A DNA stretch of 64,000 nt. It comes from Nipponacmea schrenckii (taxonomy: Eukaryota > Mollusca > Gastropoda > Lottiidae). Made by a program: the position numbers and the translations under genes. The stretch lies in assembly GCA_030562195.1 (NCBI GenBank), contig JAUJPP010000012.1:23829976-23893975 (forward strand). The letters run 5' to 3'. Below the pieces are notes generated by a model. The model did not search any database. It saw only the letters and a program-made list of their open reading frames with translations, and was not told the origin of the DNA. Positions 1-13,083 of the stretch are shown piece after piece; the first letter of the stretch is position 1; every line of letters begins with the position of its first letter.

Positions 1-112
1 TTCCTTCATAGCACATTGATGAAATTGTTTTCAAATGGACTACGAAAAACAGTTTAGGGAGTAATAAAAGAATTAGTAAAATTGAAAAATTAGTTTCTGA
101 AACAAAGTTTAC

Positions 113-275
113 CTCTCTCTGTCTCATCCATTTCAAAATAATGGAACTGACATAATCTGTTATCATCCACCCAGACGAAGTTTTTTCTTGGGTTTTTTCC
201 GTTTGGTCATCCCCGTTGACAACAAGCCCTTCTGGTCCGGGTCTTCTCCATTATCTTCTATATTATTTACTTCTT
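113..275 (-). other. PPP1R10: PPP1R10 exon with PP1-docking motif and apparent frameshift
   Basis: After the acceptor at 276-277 the frame reads EEVNNIEDNG, then TKRKKPKK, as expected from the preceding exon, but then reaches a TGA. The next frame reads NFVWVDDNRLCQFHYFEMDETER up to a GT donor at 112-111. This aligns with human [24 protein letters not shown], where VTW docks PP1. The two frames are joined only if one A is removed from one of two A6 runs (plus-strand T6 at 181-186 and 193-198). A homopolymer-length error is the simplest explanation. Confidence 0.8.
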
Positions 276-3200
276 CTAAAAGACAAATGGCAGCCATTTT
301 AATCATCTCCACGCACTTGAAAAACATTTGCAATTCTGATACATAGAGTGCCGTCAACTATTGGTCAATGTTATTGCAGTGGTAATATTGACCAATAGCT
401 GTTTGGTTGAGGTAATAGCAGCAATATCATTGACCAATCAGAATCTAGTATGTTGTCAATGAAACAATCGCACAGGTGAGGTAATATTTTTCTAAATCAA
501 TTCTAGCAGCCATAATAGAAATGAAATGAAATGAATGAAGTTTTATGTCCAACTCCTATGCACCTAATAGGCTGACGGCCATGATGTAAACCAACTTACC
601 ATTTTTCTTGTCAGATTCGTCAGGATTTTTGTTTTCCATATCCTCATCCACAGGTGTACTGGGTTGTTCGGGAGACAATAGCGGCATCTGTAGATTCGCA
701 GGATTTATTTCTACTGGTGAAGGTGACCTTTCTTTCGTTTCTTGTGCTTCTTCAGCTGTTTCTAAGGTATCTTTATAAAACTGGATGAAAAAATATGAAA
801 ATAATTATTTTTATGACTAAAATTACTGTAATATAAAAAAAGACTATTTTGCAAGGATAACAACTTAGGTTCACAGTTAAGGATCCTTTCTACCAGCAGG
901 TCCTTGATCAAACTTCTTGGAATTGATCTTTCCCAGATTATCTGTACCCATTTACAGCTGGGTGGACTGGAACTTCACTACGATCATTTCTACCAGCTGG
1001 TCCAGCAAGAATAGAAAAGATTGTCTTTTTTTAACAAAATAAGTCAAAAAGGCAGACGGCTAACATAACCTTTTGACCTTTCAAGTGCCAGACACAAACT
1101 TACTGAAGGAACAGAAGGTAATCTAGAAGCGAGTGATGTAATAGGTGATACAGGTGGAACTGGAGTAGGGGAGGTAACTACAGCAGGTTTTAAATCAGGA
1201 GGACCAGACGGCGTGGTAGGTGTTGTCGTGGTAACGGGTGACATCAGCTTCTTCTTTTTCTTCACAGCTCCAAACCTTGGTTTAACTGACAAACTGTCCA
1301 TGAACCCCGAATCCTCATGTATTTCATGGGTAGGCACTGAAATCACCATGTTGCAAATTAGCAAATAAGTTAAAGATGGTTATTATGCCAGACAGGGGCA
1401 ATAACTCAAAGCATTTTAAACCTTATTTGTTACCAAAGCTATCCTTGATTCTTATTCTTTGAAAACTTAACTCAATCTTGTGAAGACACCAAATTTTCAA
1501 ATAAAAATTCGCTACTTACGTCGTTTAGCAGGAATGATTTTTATCTTGCCATGCTGAACTTCCTGGGGTGAGGTAGATGGGGGACTAGTAGATGTGGGCA
1601 GGGTGGTAGCCGCAGATAGTGATGGAGAGGGGATAGTTAGAGTTAGTCTAGATTTTTTCTCTGGGGGCTCCTCTATACTACTTGTACTGGAAAAAACAAA
1701 ACATACAAAATTATCAACAGACTAGAGATCATCATGTACTACTGATACATGTTTCAGATACACAATCCTCATCAGGAAAGCTAGTTTTAGAAATGAAGGA
1801 AATCTACTTAAAACACCCAACCAATCTGGCAAGTAGTTAATTAGTATTATAATTTTTCAGGTCTTCAGTACTTACTTGCGTTTTGGTAAAACAGGGAGAG
1901 GTTTAAGTTCAGTTACTGGTTTCTTTTTCACAGGGGCTATAGTCTGATCTTCCAGTCCTACAAATTACAATAGAAATAAAGTTTCACGTCCTCTCCTCCA
2001 GTTTGAGCTATTTAATTCAGGCAATGCCTAGCAGTGTGCAATGAGGGAAATTCTGTTAGCAGAGCAGCATTGGTCTTCTCTTTTTGCGATTTTAAACTGT
2101 CGAAGTTTTTTTGACATGTATAGCCTGTTACACACGGGGCCTTGGTTTTTGTCCCATCCGAATGACTAGACGCTTTTCCATGTCAGTCCCTCCAACCTGC
2201 ATCACTGACAAGAGGAAACTTGATAAAAAATTAGCAGGATATCATCTTGACCTATGCCTTTTCCAACACGAGACCTCCATTTAAGCAAACGACAAATAAA
2301 GCACAAGACAATTGTATAAATTTGTTTTAATCTATAATTGTTAAGTCAACTTACCAGTAGATCTAAATTTACTTTGTAGAGTTTTGACCGTTTTGGGTCG
2401 TTTGGCAGAATTATCGTCATTGGTTTTCTCTTTGTTAGCATCGTTAGTTACGCCTCCTGTTGCCGGGTCAATGGCACCACCTTCTTTATCTTTATTTCCA
2501 GAATGATGCCGATGATGATGATCTTTTTCTTTTTTTCGTTTCTTATCTTTTTCTTTCTTCTTATCTGTAATTAGACAAAAAATAAAAGTGATGAATATTC
2601 ATAACCTAATTAACATATTTTGAATGAACTGTAATCAATATTCAGTCTAATTTACATATTTTGAATAAACTTAAATGAATATTCAGATATGCACTTTTCA
2701 ACATCTCCAAAAACATGTTTAATATTTATAAATGAAATGAAATGAATGGAGTTTTACATCCTACTCTTCTGCACCTATAATAAATATTTATAAAGACAAA
2801 ATAAAATATGTAGATAAATACAGTTATTCAAAAAAACAACTGAAATTCTTTATCAATAATCATGAACTTATCAATTGTGTAAATGCTAATACACAAAATA
2901 ACTAAAAATTTACCATTTTCATCAGCGCGTCCCCCTCGGACAGTCTTCATCCATTTATCTACAATATCACTGGATAATACTTTTATACCTAGAAATGTAA
3001 CAGTATCAAATAAACCTCCATACAGCTGGTAAAAATATATACATAGGTTAGATATGAATGGAAAGCACAAGCCTTATTTTCAACCACCTGATTTTAAGAA
3101 GTTCAGAAATCTGGTTTGACAAATTAAATTAATTTTAATCTATATATTGACTGGATGAGAAATCATTTAGCTTTTACCGAAAAGTTTACAGTTAAGGATC

Positions 3201-6200
3201 CTTTTTACCAGCTGGTCCTTGACCGAACATCTTGGTATTGATTTTACAAGGTTTAAGGTTCAAGATCTTTAGGTTTGCAAACTTAGGAATCAACTTTTTA
3301 ACATCTTTACCAGCTGGTCCTTGACCGAACATCTTGGTATTGATTTTACAAGGATAACAACTTAGGTTCACTAGGATCCTTTCTACCAGCTGGTCCTTGG
3401 CGAACCTCTTGGTATTGATTTTACAAGGATAACAACTTGATTATAAGGTTCACAAGGATCATTTCTACCAGCTGGTCCATGGACGAACCTCTTGGTATTG
3501 ATCTTTCCCAGATTATCTGTACCCATCTACATCTGGGTCAACTGGAATTATAATTTAAGCCCACTTACTTTCATTATCTGATTTAGCAAATTGTTTGATA
3601 GTTTTGGCAGCATTGTTTTTCTTCAACAGTTCCACTGTTATTGGTAGATCACGGTAAACTTTCAGCAGTTCCAGGAGGAAACCATTAAATTCTGGTTCCT
3701 TACTATCCTGTAACCATTGGTTAAGGGTGTCCCACCCTCCTACAGCTATAAACCTAGAATAGAGAGAATGAATGAATAAATGAATGAATGAAAGAATAAA
3801 AGAAATTATTTAAAAATTTAAGGCAAGTAAATGGAGGATGCATGAATGAATAATTGAATGAATGAATAATTAAATGAAAGAATGAATGAATGAATGAATA
3901 TTGAATGAATGAATAATTAAATACATGAAAGTGAATGATAGATTGAACCATTTGATGAATAAATGATGAATGCACAGAATAAATCAATGAATGAATGAAT
4001 GAATAACTTACTTGTCAAGAGTTATAACTTCGCTCGTGTTACGTAAAATATTCAAATAAACACATTTACTGACCATTTTTACAGCATCTTTCATCAAACT
4101 GAAAACACAACAAAATATATTCAAAACATCAATGGCAGAAAACTAAAAATGCGCATATTTGCGAAATAAACAGCAGAATAAACTTTGAGTTTTGAGTAAT
4201 CATCAGAAGTTTTGAAGAATTTGTTTTGAAGTTTACTGACCTGCTAATCCTAGAAGCTTCTGTGGGTCCTTTAATACTGCCCTCAGGACCCAGTAGTGGG
4301 GCCAGGGCATCCAACAGCTGATGGGCGTCTATAGGTGACTGAAAAATACACATGATAATGTTCAAAATTTGAAATATTTCCAGCAAAAATGAATTTTTAC
4401 CCAAAAAAAGTTTGATTTCAAGTTAATTTATTTTATAAAATCTTTTAAAAACGAGAAAATAAGCTGGCTTGGTTAAGCTTTGTTTAAGCCAAGTTTTATA
4501 AATATTCACATGGAGTTTTTAATTTAAACCAATTATTAAGTTCAATAATTAGTGCACATTTGTAGTGCCAGTGATAGAGTTCGTTAGTGGAGCGAATTTT
4601 ATAAATAAATTCATAGGTTCATAATTTTAGTATTTAAGGTTGAAATTTTAACGATGTAAATAATGCTTGTAAGAAAAAAATATGTGCAAACTTGTGTTGC
4701 TTTTGGTTTCCATAATTACAGAATTGAATAAGGCAAATTTTAAGGTGACTGACCCCCCATCCTCAGTGAACACTTTGGCCATTTTGTCTTAGAAAGGATT
4801 TAAGCAGTTTAGGCAACACAGATCAGGGTTCCCTTAACAGCAAAATTTCAGCTTTTGTACAATTTGAATTAAATAATTTGTACTTTGCTTTTAAAGTGGG
4901 CAGGGTATTTTCAGGTGCAATCTAACCTTAAGTGTGATTTAAAATTCAACGTGCAATTTCAACAGTTGTGCTTTTAAAAATGTTTTGTGATTTGAAAATA
5001 TTTTTCTGCAGGGGGACCTACCAGGAGTTTATTGCCTACAACTTTTGGGATTGTGACCCTATTTTGGGGGGTGAAGTTGTTCATATTCATTCTTTTTGGC
5101 CTCATGACTTTCCTTTCTACCTACAGATAAAATCAAAGTTCTTATTTTATTAAATTTGAACTGAACATGTGATAAAGAGGTACAAAGAAAGAAAGAAAAA
5201 ACTATATTTTACAAGAACAACTCAAAAGGATCCTTTCTACTAGCTGGTCCTTGATCAAATCTCTTGGTAATGATTTTATAAGGATAATAACTTAGGTTCA
5301 CAGTTAAGGATCCTTTCTACCAGCTGGTCCTTGGTCAAATCTCTTGGTAATTATTTTACAAGGATAATAACTTAGGTTCACAGTTAAGGATTCTTTCTCC
5401 CAGCCGATCCTTGGTCCTTTTCCTTCGTAAAACCTCTTGGTATTGATCTTTCCCTGATTATCCGTACCCATTTACAGCTGGGTCGACTGGAATTATGAGT
5501 GAAGATGTGCATCACAGAAACTGAGTTTGGTATTGATGTCTTCAGAAGAAATAGAACTGTATGAAAATGGCACAACTCGTTGAAAATATCTCAAACTAGG
5601 AATTTTACTTCCTATTTCAATATAAATTATAGATTTATTTTGGACTTAAGTTTAGATCTGCAATTTAGTTCACAAGTAGGAATTTTTGTTTTTTTTCAGG
5701 CCTTGGGGATGTGTGATGTATTTTTAATAATTGTATTTTATTTCAAAAACTAGTTTTGGATATATACCATCATTAAATCTTGTACACCATTTCTCTCTTA
5801 ACTTTTCTACTTTCACTTTCCCACTCCTGAAATGATAAAACATAGACTTTCAATACAGGGCAAAAACTAACTCAAAAATACATGAAGGTGGGGAGGGGCT
5901 GGAGATGTTATTAAGTCAACAGAATATGAAAAACAATTGGTATATACAATAAATATTTATAATGTAAACTCTCTGAAAATTTTGAGCTCAACAATATTAG
6001 TTATGTGGACTCTCTATAAGGTATGCAAAGTTGACTAATTTATCAACTATATATTAGCTATGTGAACTCTCTGAAATTTATGTAGAGTTGACAGATCTAA
6101 TTATTAATTAAATAATATTAGATATGTTGACTCTCTATAAGGGATGTACAGTTGACAATTTCAATAACAGTGTTAGCTGCGTGAATGCTCTATAAGAGAT

Positions 6201-9200
6201 GCAGATTTGAAAAACTCAACAACATTATAGCTATGTGGACTCTCCAAAAGAGTTGTTGAGTTAACAAAATCAATAACTTTATAATGTGAACTCTCAGAAG
6301 GTATGTACATATTTAATGACTGTTTTGTATTCTTCCAAATAGGGATGTTAATTAGTACTTGCCAGGTATGTCTGGCTAGGTTTCGAAAATGCTCAAATGA
6401 AAATTTGGTAATTGGGTAATTTTTGATAGCAAATTGTCCTAAATCCACATTTTTGGAGAAAACAAATTTGCAACATTCATTACAGAAAATTGGGTTACAG
6501 CAAATTTCAAAGCAGAAATTTTTGACACTGTTTAAAACTTGCGGACGTTATCCATGTATGCTCAATATTGTATACAACCTAATATGACTTTGCAACTAGG
6601 TTTGTCAACTGGCATTCCTTTCAGAGAGGAACAATAGCAATGAAGGTATTTTTTTGATTGGGTAATTCAATATTACAGACTGCTACCTATCGTAGAGTAA
6701 AATTGGAAGCCAAATGAGAAATCTAAAGGTAGGCAGTAAATCTTTAAAACATCCCTATTATTAGTACCAAGTTTCCAAAAAATATATTTTCCAGAAAAAT
6801 CAATTCAATAAGGCACCAAACAGTTTATAGACTAATGAAGACGGAAAAATCCTACAGATCATCTCAATCTTTGCTGGGTTGAACCCTGGACTTTCAGGTA
6901 AGCGAACAAGCGTCTTATCTCACTGAGCCTCCATGGCTTCCCACAAAAATGCCTCGTTTAAGAAATTGGGAGAAACCAAAACAGAAACTAAGCAACAAAT
7001 TAGGAAAGTTCAATCATAATTATCAAAATTTTGCATTTTAGCAGGTTTTAAAATTTTGGAGTCCGGTGATACAGAAAGGTAGTCAATATTATCTGAGTGA
7101 GTGAATCACTGACTCAACATCAGAATGGGCCTGGAGACACTCTGACAGGCTCTAACTTATAACTAATTAAAATCAGAAATTTAGCAGTATTAATTTCCCT
7201 GTCGCTCAAATAAAGTTAGTAATTGTTAACCATAATGCTTGATAAAGACCAGAGAACACTGATTGAAACGTGGCTCAAATAAAGTTAGTAATTGTAATTA
7301 ATATAGCTTGATAAAGACCAGAGAACACTGGTTGAAACGTCACTCAAATAAAGTTAGTAATTGTATTCCACAAAGAAACCAACTATATTTTACAAGGATA
7401 ACAACTTAGGTTCACAAGTCCGCCATGACAGGGATCCTTTCTACCAGCTGGTCCTTGGCCAAACCTTTTGGCATTGATCTCCCATATTATCCGTACCCAT
7501 TTACAGCTGGGTGGACTGGAATTATGAGTGAAGATGACTTATTCAAGGTCATCGAACTATCACACACCGATCGAGATTAGAACTCATGTCCGACATTTTC
7601 AACGTATCCAAGCATAAGAATTGGCATATTCAAGATCCCGGTTAGACTATAGGCAAGTTATTAAAATTACAAGAAAGTTACTTCTAATTTCGAAACTATT
7701 ATTATATTTTTATCAATAAACATGGTGTGAATTTTATTCTTGTGTATTTTTTTGGTTGCCATGGTCACCAGAAAGCCAATATAAGCTTATTAAAATTGGA
7801 AAAAAATAGGTCAAATAATATTTTTTTCAAACTAATTAGTTTCAAATATGACAATTAAGACAAAGACATAGCATTTGTATGTTTTATTCTCTTTTTTTCT
7901 GTTGCACTTTGGTCTAATGAAGATGGGCAATGCCATACGGTGTGCAATAGAGGGAAATTTATCAAGAATATTAGCATAAGGATACTTTTTTTTAAATTCT
8001 AGATGACTATAATTTTTTAATGGATTGTACAGGAGTTTCTTAATTTTGTATGCGTCCGAAACATGGATATCAATTTACACCATTCTAATTTTCAATCAGA
8101 TGTCTCGTCCCTGCAGTTCCCTCACATTAGTTCTATTGAAATTACAGGAACCACAGACATCTGATTGAAAATTAGAATGATGTAAACTTATGCTATCAGT
8201 TAAAAAACCTTTTAAGAACCACTTTGAATACCATTTTTTTAATTTTTGGCATCAACAATTTTAATTTTCGTCAAAAATCCGTCACCAATTTACTTTTATT
8301 TGAATCTAAAATTGAACTTTAAAAAATTTTGACCCAAATATTGTCATTATTAGCCAATTAATAGTTTTAATTACCTATGTAAATTCCTTATCAAGCCAAA
8401 AATAAAATATAATTCACTTAATTTTAAAATAAAATTTTGCATTTGAGTTTATAGTTCTACTTTTCTGCACTTGATAATAATTAAAGCAGGCAATGCAGTG
8501 CATTATAAGGGAAACTTTCTATTAATTTTGAGCTTGCATCAGACCTTATTGAAGTAAAATCGGAAGCCAATGTGATAATCAAGGATCTAAGAAAAGAGAT
8601 TTAATGTATAAGAAATTTAGCCTTTTCTAGTGTATTTAACATTACATAAATTTTCATTTTTTCCCAGTGTCTTGTTTCTAGGGTTTGAGATGTTTTGTTT
8701 TATCTTATTTTGTTAAAATATGAAGGAACTTCCATTAAACCAACAAAATGTGAGGAGTGATATATCAAGGGCTCGTGCTTTAGCAAAGAAACTATATTTA
8801 ACAAGGATAACAACTTGGTTTACAGTCAAGGAAACCTTTTCAGACCTATTGGCATCAATTTTTTACAGCTGGGCTCACTAGAATTATCAGGAAATATGAC
8901 TTATTTAGTGCCCATTAACTTCAGCATTGACCAGAAGAAATAAGGATAGATGACTTTCATCCAAAGAGTTTTTTTTTATAAAACGTTGTACTTATCAGCA
9001 ACAAAAATTAAAATCTATGGCCAACAAATGAAATCAAGTTAATTTTAACCAACCGTGTCACCTTTCAAAATACAAACACAGTCTGGATACCATAATTATG
9101 TGAAATCCATCAAAGTAAATCTTCCATATCATTTTTATAATGTTTGATTTAAAAAGAATATTAGAAAATAACACCCATATTAGAACCAATATAAACAAAA

Positions 9201-12200
9201 CCTTAAAACCAATTTTCAAAAAAACACACAAAGATGCAGTCAATATGTGAATTTGGCTCCCAATTTTAAAGCACAATGAAATTTGTGTGTGATGTATTTA
9301 TGTATAGTGTTTTAACTCAACTGTCAATATTCAAACAGCATTTTTTTTCAAAATAATTTATAAGTTGAGACTCAAGAGTATCCTAGTGGCTGGTAAAAGT
9401 TCAAACAGTTCCTAGTGCATGCTATACACAAATTTTTCAACCACTTTATAATTTATATTTTCCGAGTGGCTTATAGATCCAAAATGTCCTTAGTGCGTGC
9501 TATAGTTACAGAATTTTACGCCACCTTATTGTCATCTGAAATCTGAAAAAAACACAAAATTTTCATTCTCTTCTGCTCAATTCAATATCGTTTCATTTTA
9601 TTCTGAAAAACAAAGCACAGTAGAAGTTATTTTTTAAATATAGATGATAATAGAATTTAAACCTAGGCGTTATTTCGAAGCAAGTTATGAAGTAGTTAAT
9701 AATGAAATATGAAACTGAAATGAAAAGATTAAATCAAGTTATTTCCAATATTCTATATATCTTTGGAAATTAGTATTGAAATTGCAATTTTGAGATATTA
9801 ATTTGTGTATTATTTTAGGAACTGTCTGTAAAAATAAAAAAATATTTGTGGAAATTTATTTTTAAACCAGAGAAATCTGTCAAAGGCATTTTTAAGAAGC
9901 ATGTGGCATGCTCATTAAAAGATTGCAAAGTGTTTTCTTTTGGACCCTTATGTGTATTAGGGAGACTCTTGTCATCAATTTACATCAGTAAAATTAGGTT
10001 AGAAATCAAGTTAGTCTCAAAATAAAAATTGTAGTTATAGTGGAATTCCAGGAACCACAGATATCCAAGTGAAAATTAGAATGGTGTAAATTGATGCTAT
10101 CAGTAAGGATAAATAAAGGTGTCTTAAAATTTTTAACAAATATTGATGAAATAAATGGTAAAAAAAATTTTAAAGGTACCAATACTTGATTAGCTTAGCT
10201 AAAGGGATAAATGTTCAAATGGATTGTCTTTGAAGTGATTAAGTGAACAAATTAATTACTAGGAAGGACGGAATGAAAGTTAAACACAAATATTTAAATG
10301 GCTACACAGATAGCCCAAATCAAACTCCTTCAGCTCAAATTGAGCTTGCAGTTGAAATTGATCTAATTGTAAGCTTTCAGTATGCCAAACATAAACATTG
10401 ATTGGGGTATATTTTCAGCTCCCATAAGAATGCCGACGTGGACAGGAACAAAGCCAGACAGGGAGACCATGTATTCTGGGATACATCAACTGATCTATTG
10501 AATCACATCCTTAACAGTGTTTATATCAATTCTTAATTCAGTTGTATGTATAAATAATTGACTATCTTTTAAACTACAGGCAGTCGTTCTTTATTCATCA
10601 CTTAAACTTCAAGTGAATGGAACATTAAAGGAATACTGCGTGGGAGAAGAAACATAATATTTAAATTTTAAACTTGGGTCAATTTGAATATATTAATCAT
10701 AAGATATACTTGGTGCCATAAATGACATAACAGAATCCTTATATAATCTAATAAATTTTAAAAAAATTAGCAATTATCTATAAAAATGTATTTTTTTCCA
10801 GGATTACTTAGTTTTGTGAGGTTTCAAGATTTTATAGAGATTCTGTTACTTTGTGACACCAGGTAAGTTCACTGATGATACTCATATTGATCATTAGAAG
10901 TTAAATTTTACTTTCAGGCTAAGACACAGTATCCCTTTAAATAGTATTGAGCTACAGGTGACATATTCCTAGGGGTTTGCCTACTGTCCCGCAAACAGAC
11001 TATAAATTGTCAAGAGAAGACACCACGTGCACAGATATTTTTTCAAGACCAGGGCACTAACTCATTATCCTACCTTTTTCCTCAAAGGATCAGCGAATAT
11101 CTTAGGGCACGATATTCCAAACTGAACTATTGAATTAAAAGTTACTTGAAATGAAAAGTTACCTTTCTATAACAAACAATTGCACGAAAAATATCAAAGA
11201 GTAACAATTCACAGGATCAGGCCAGATCCATCTTTATACAGTACAGGAGTCCATGTCGATAAATTCATCCACAATCCATTTTGGTTTTCAGTAAATTGAT
11301 GTACCATAGCTCAAACTGTCAGGATAAATTGACCACCAAAAGGACAAGACATTCTATTTTACCTCTTTGTTCATTTCTGTATCGGACTGCAAATTCAAAA
11401 TTCCAGCTCGGGGTTTTGGCAAATGTTTTTTCTGACATGTCTAACAAGGGTAGCACTGTGGCTATAAGAAGGTCAAGTAACAAGTGAGTATCTATGAGAG
11501 CGGGTGGTGCTTTCCGATCAAAACAATAGATTTTAATGGTTATATTTTCTTAGGTTTTACATGAATGATAGTTCTATTTCTATATATTTAGCACCTAGTA
11601 AAGCTTAAACACACGAGCGCAACCCTCAAGCTTCGACCAAAAGAGATTCTGCTGTTTAAGAGGAAAATGACATCTTAACCAAAACACATCCAAAACTATA
11701 GCACCGCTCTTGTCATAGAAATAAAAGACCCGAACATATTTAGAGTCTATTAAATTACAACACCAGACTATATCAGTCGAATGATGAAAAGGGTAATGAT
11801 ATTTTCCAGTATAGAAACATAGTCACGCCTTTAAAATGTCTCCTTATCATCCTTAGGTATCCTAACTAGAGCAGACGTGTTCTCATACTTATAAAAGCAG
11901 TTGAAATGCACATTAATAAAGCAGCTTATACATGTTTAGGCCTCAAAAAACTAATCAAATTTAAAAGGTATAAGATTATGTAGGAAACATCTATATTACT
12001 TTGCTGAAATTCGCAGCCTGACCTCATTTTCTATTATTTTAATCCCTGGCATTGAAAACCTAACTGCAGTGTTTTATAAGTCAAAAATTATAACTATCAG
12101 ATATGTTAAGGGATAATTTGGTGTACATTTATATATTTGAGCAAATTTGTTGACTTTTGAAGAAATGAAATGAATGGAGTTTTACATCCTACTCTTCTGC

Positions 12201-13083
12201 ACCTTATATGCTGTCTTGACTTTTGAAGAGAGAATCTTGTTTTTCCCTTTAGTTTAAAAGAAAAGTGTGCAAAATAGAATACTCTTAATGCCAAAATATA
12301 TCATTGTCTGAGGTAAGTACAAGGTTTATTGTATTTTTTCTCTATTTCTAAAGAGAATATCAGCTTTTAAACAGTACAATTGGTCTTAGAATGTTTTTTA
12401 AAAGTACATTGATAAAAATATATTTCTCTGCCTAGAAATTTCAACAATAAAGGCCAAGATTCTGATTGGACTCTGTTTTCTATTCAACCCATGATAAGTG
12501 TGGTCTTTCAAATAATTTTCAAAGACATAACTATTTAGAAGCGTCTACGCCTATTCAATTCTCAAAACAATGATATCAAATATTGAAAAAATTTAAATTT
12601 CTTTCCCCAGACAACAATATCATAATCACCATTTTTTTTTTTTGATTGACTACATTCTACAAGTTCCTCAAGATAATTATTTAGGGGAGGAAAGTCTTGT
12701 CTTATTCAAATTTTGCAAAAATTGTGTTTAATTGAGCCCATAATATTGTGGAATAAATTAACATAAAGTAACTTAATTAAAAAAGGGAACGCCCATCGAC
12801 ACACCCACTTTTCATAATCAGTCAACCGGAACCGATGCTATAAATAGTATACTATTATTGGGTTCAAAGGTCAGGTTGTCGTTTAAAAGTAGGTCACCAT
12901 GTCAACACCAGAGATGGAAACCAGACAAATTGTCGAGAAAACATGCAAATAAATGATTCATAAAACACATAATTGATATATATATATATACAATTGATTA
13001 ATGAAATGATTAGTTTCACTACAAAAATTCATTTTAATTAGATCTTTCCAACACAACTTGCTTCGATATAAAACGGACGCCAT
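113..13083 (-). CDS. PPP1R10: PPP1R10 / PNUTS, nuclear PP1 targeting subunit (C-terminus beyond window)
   Basis: This is a scaffold that holds protein phosphatase 1 in the nucleus with WDR82/TOX4 and acts on RNA polymerase II termination. Coding exons in transcript order are 13083-13075 (tentative), 4338-4241, 4098-4012, 3753-3569, 2988-2914, 2564-2355, 1957-1876, 1686-1520, 1336-1104, 780-600 and 275-113; the gene continues past the left edge. About 496 residues are present. The start reads MASSPIDAHQLL, against MGSGPIDPKELL as I recall it for human. Residues about 33-150 form the TFIIS N-terminal (LW) domain, with KMVSKCVYLNIL and FIAVGGWDTLNQWLQ. Lys-rich linkers and a His cluster (DHHHRHH) follow, then FMDSLSVKPRFGAVKKKKK. 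The last exon encodes the PP1-docking segment FVWVDDNRLCQFHYFEMDE. Phases agree between exons, but the last exon needs a +1 shift near 181-198. Intron 1 is about 8.7 kb. Identity is very secure; the first exon is not. Confidence 0.93.
880..1005. repeat. GGATCC dispersed repeat copy
   Basis: One unit (CTTAGGTTCACAGTTAAGGA, TCCTTTCTACCAGCAGGTCC) followed by the family's end sequence TTTACAGCTGGGTGGACTGG. Confidence 0.8.
1985..2225 (+). repeat. SINE-like repeat copy
   Basis: Contains GCAGTGTGCAATGAGGGAAA, TTTTGCGATTTTAAACTGTC and CATGTCAGTCCCTCCAACCT, the shared core and 3' part of the family. Confidence 0.8.
3185..3560. repeat. GGATCC dispersed repeat, about 4 internal units
   Basis: Units of about 75-80 bp with TTTACCAGCTGGTCCTTGAC, TTGGTATTGATTTTACAAGG and ATAACAACTTAGGTTCAC, ending in the CATCTGGGTCAACTGGAATT flank. 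Confidence 0.9.
3569..4338 (-). other. PPP1R10: PPP1R10 exons encoding the TFIIS N-terminal (LW) domain
   Basis: Exons 4338-4241, 4098-4012 and 3753-3569 give one continuous frame through SPIDAHQLLDAL, SLMKDAVKMVSK, CVYLNILRNTSEV, FIAVGGWDTLNQWLQ and LPITVELLKKNNAAKTIKQ. Human PNUTS has the matching KMVSRCTYLNIL, FIDVGGYKLLNNWL and LPLTVDHLKQNNTAKLVKQ. This helical domain binds partners such as TOX4 in vertebrates. All three donors and acceptors are GT-AG on the minus strand. The intron 3757-4011 is almost entirely a (GAAT)n simple repeat. Confidence 0.93.
3760..4008. repeat. (GAAT)n simple repeat
   Basis: Imperfect GAAT tetranucleotide runs fill the intron between two PPP1R10 exons. Confidence 0.95.
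5220..5500. repeat. GGATCC dispersed repeat, about 3 units
   Basis: GGATCCTTTCTACTAGCTGG units ending with TTTACAGCTGGGTCGACTGG. Confidence 0.9.
5955..6300. repeat. Tandem repeat, TATGTGGACTCTC core (reverse of 43-kb family)
   Basis: Diverged units with TTAGCTATGTGGACTCTCTA and GTTGAC lie in PPP1R10 intron 1. A related single unit is near 6595-6625. Confidence 0.8.
7375..7600. repeat. GGATCC dispersed repeat with long right flank
   Basis: A single unit followed by the fullest right flank seen here: ACAGCTGGGTGGACTGGAAT, then TCATCGAACTATCACACACC. A matching flank piece is at 27835-27895 in reverse orientation. Confidence 0.85.
8064..8200. repeat. Inverted pair of the 80-bp ACCACAGACATCTGATTG repeat
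   Basis: ACCATTCTAATTTTCAATCA at the left and TGATTGAAAATTAGAATGAT at the right form a palindrome. Single arms occur at 10035-10105, 19043-19105, 19146-19210, 29955-30015, 34995-35075 and 58355-58430. Confidence 0.8.
10625..10940. mobile_element. TTAA-flanked short inverted-repeat element
   Basis: Left end TTAA-AGGAATACTG, right end CAGTATCCCT-TTAA: inverted termini with TTAA on both sides, the target duplication used by piggyBac-type elements. It has no ORF. A sequence-related copy is at 17607-17930. Confidence 0.75.

Larger units (their letters stand above)
4339..13074 (-). other. PPP1R10 first intron, repeat-rich
   Basis: About 8.7 kb separates the first coding exon from the exon at 4338. 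I find no convincing coding sequence in it. It contains copies of the GGATCC repeat (5220-5500, 7375-7600, 8785-8890), a tandem set with a TATGTGGACTCTC core (5955-6300), SINE-like fragments (7906-7985, 12160-12215), a palindromic element (8064-8200) and a TTAA-flanked short element (10625-10940). The remainder is unique-looking AT-rich DNA. A 5'UTR exon may be hidden here. Confidence 0.6.

Noticed and set aside
5700..5826. Minus-strand acceptor (TTTCAG) followed by a short open frame and an AATAAA
   Set aside because: Does not match PNUTS in any phase and has no recognisable protein; could be a cryptic terminal exon but unsupported.
11281..11487. 68-codon plus-strand ORF
   Set aside because: No conserved sequence, no splice context, inside a long intron.
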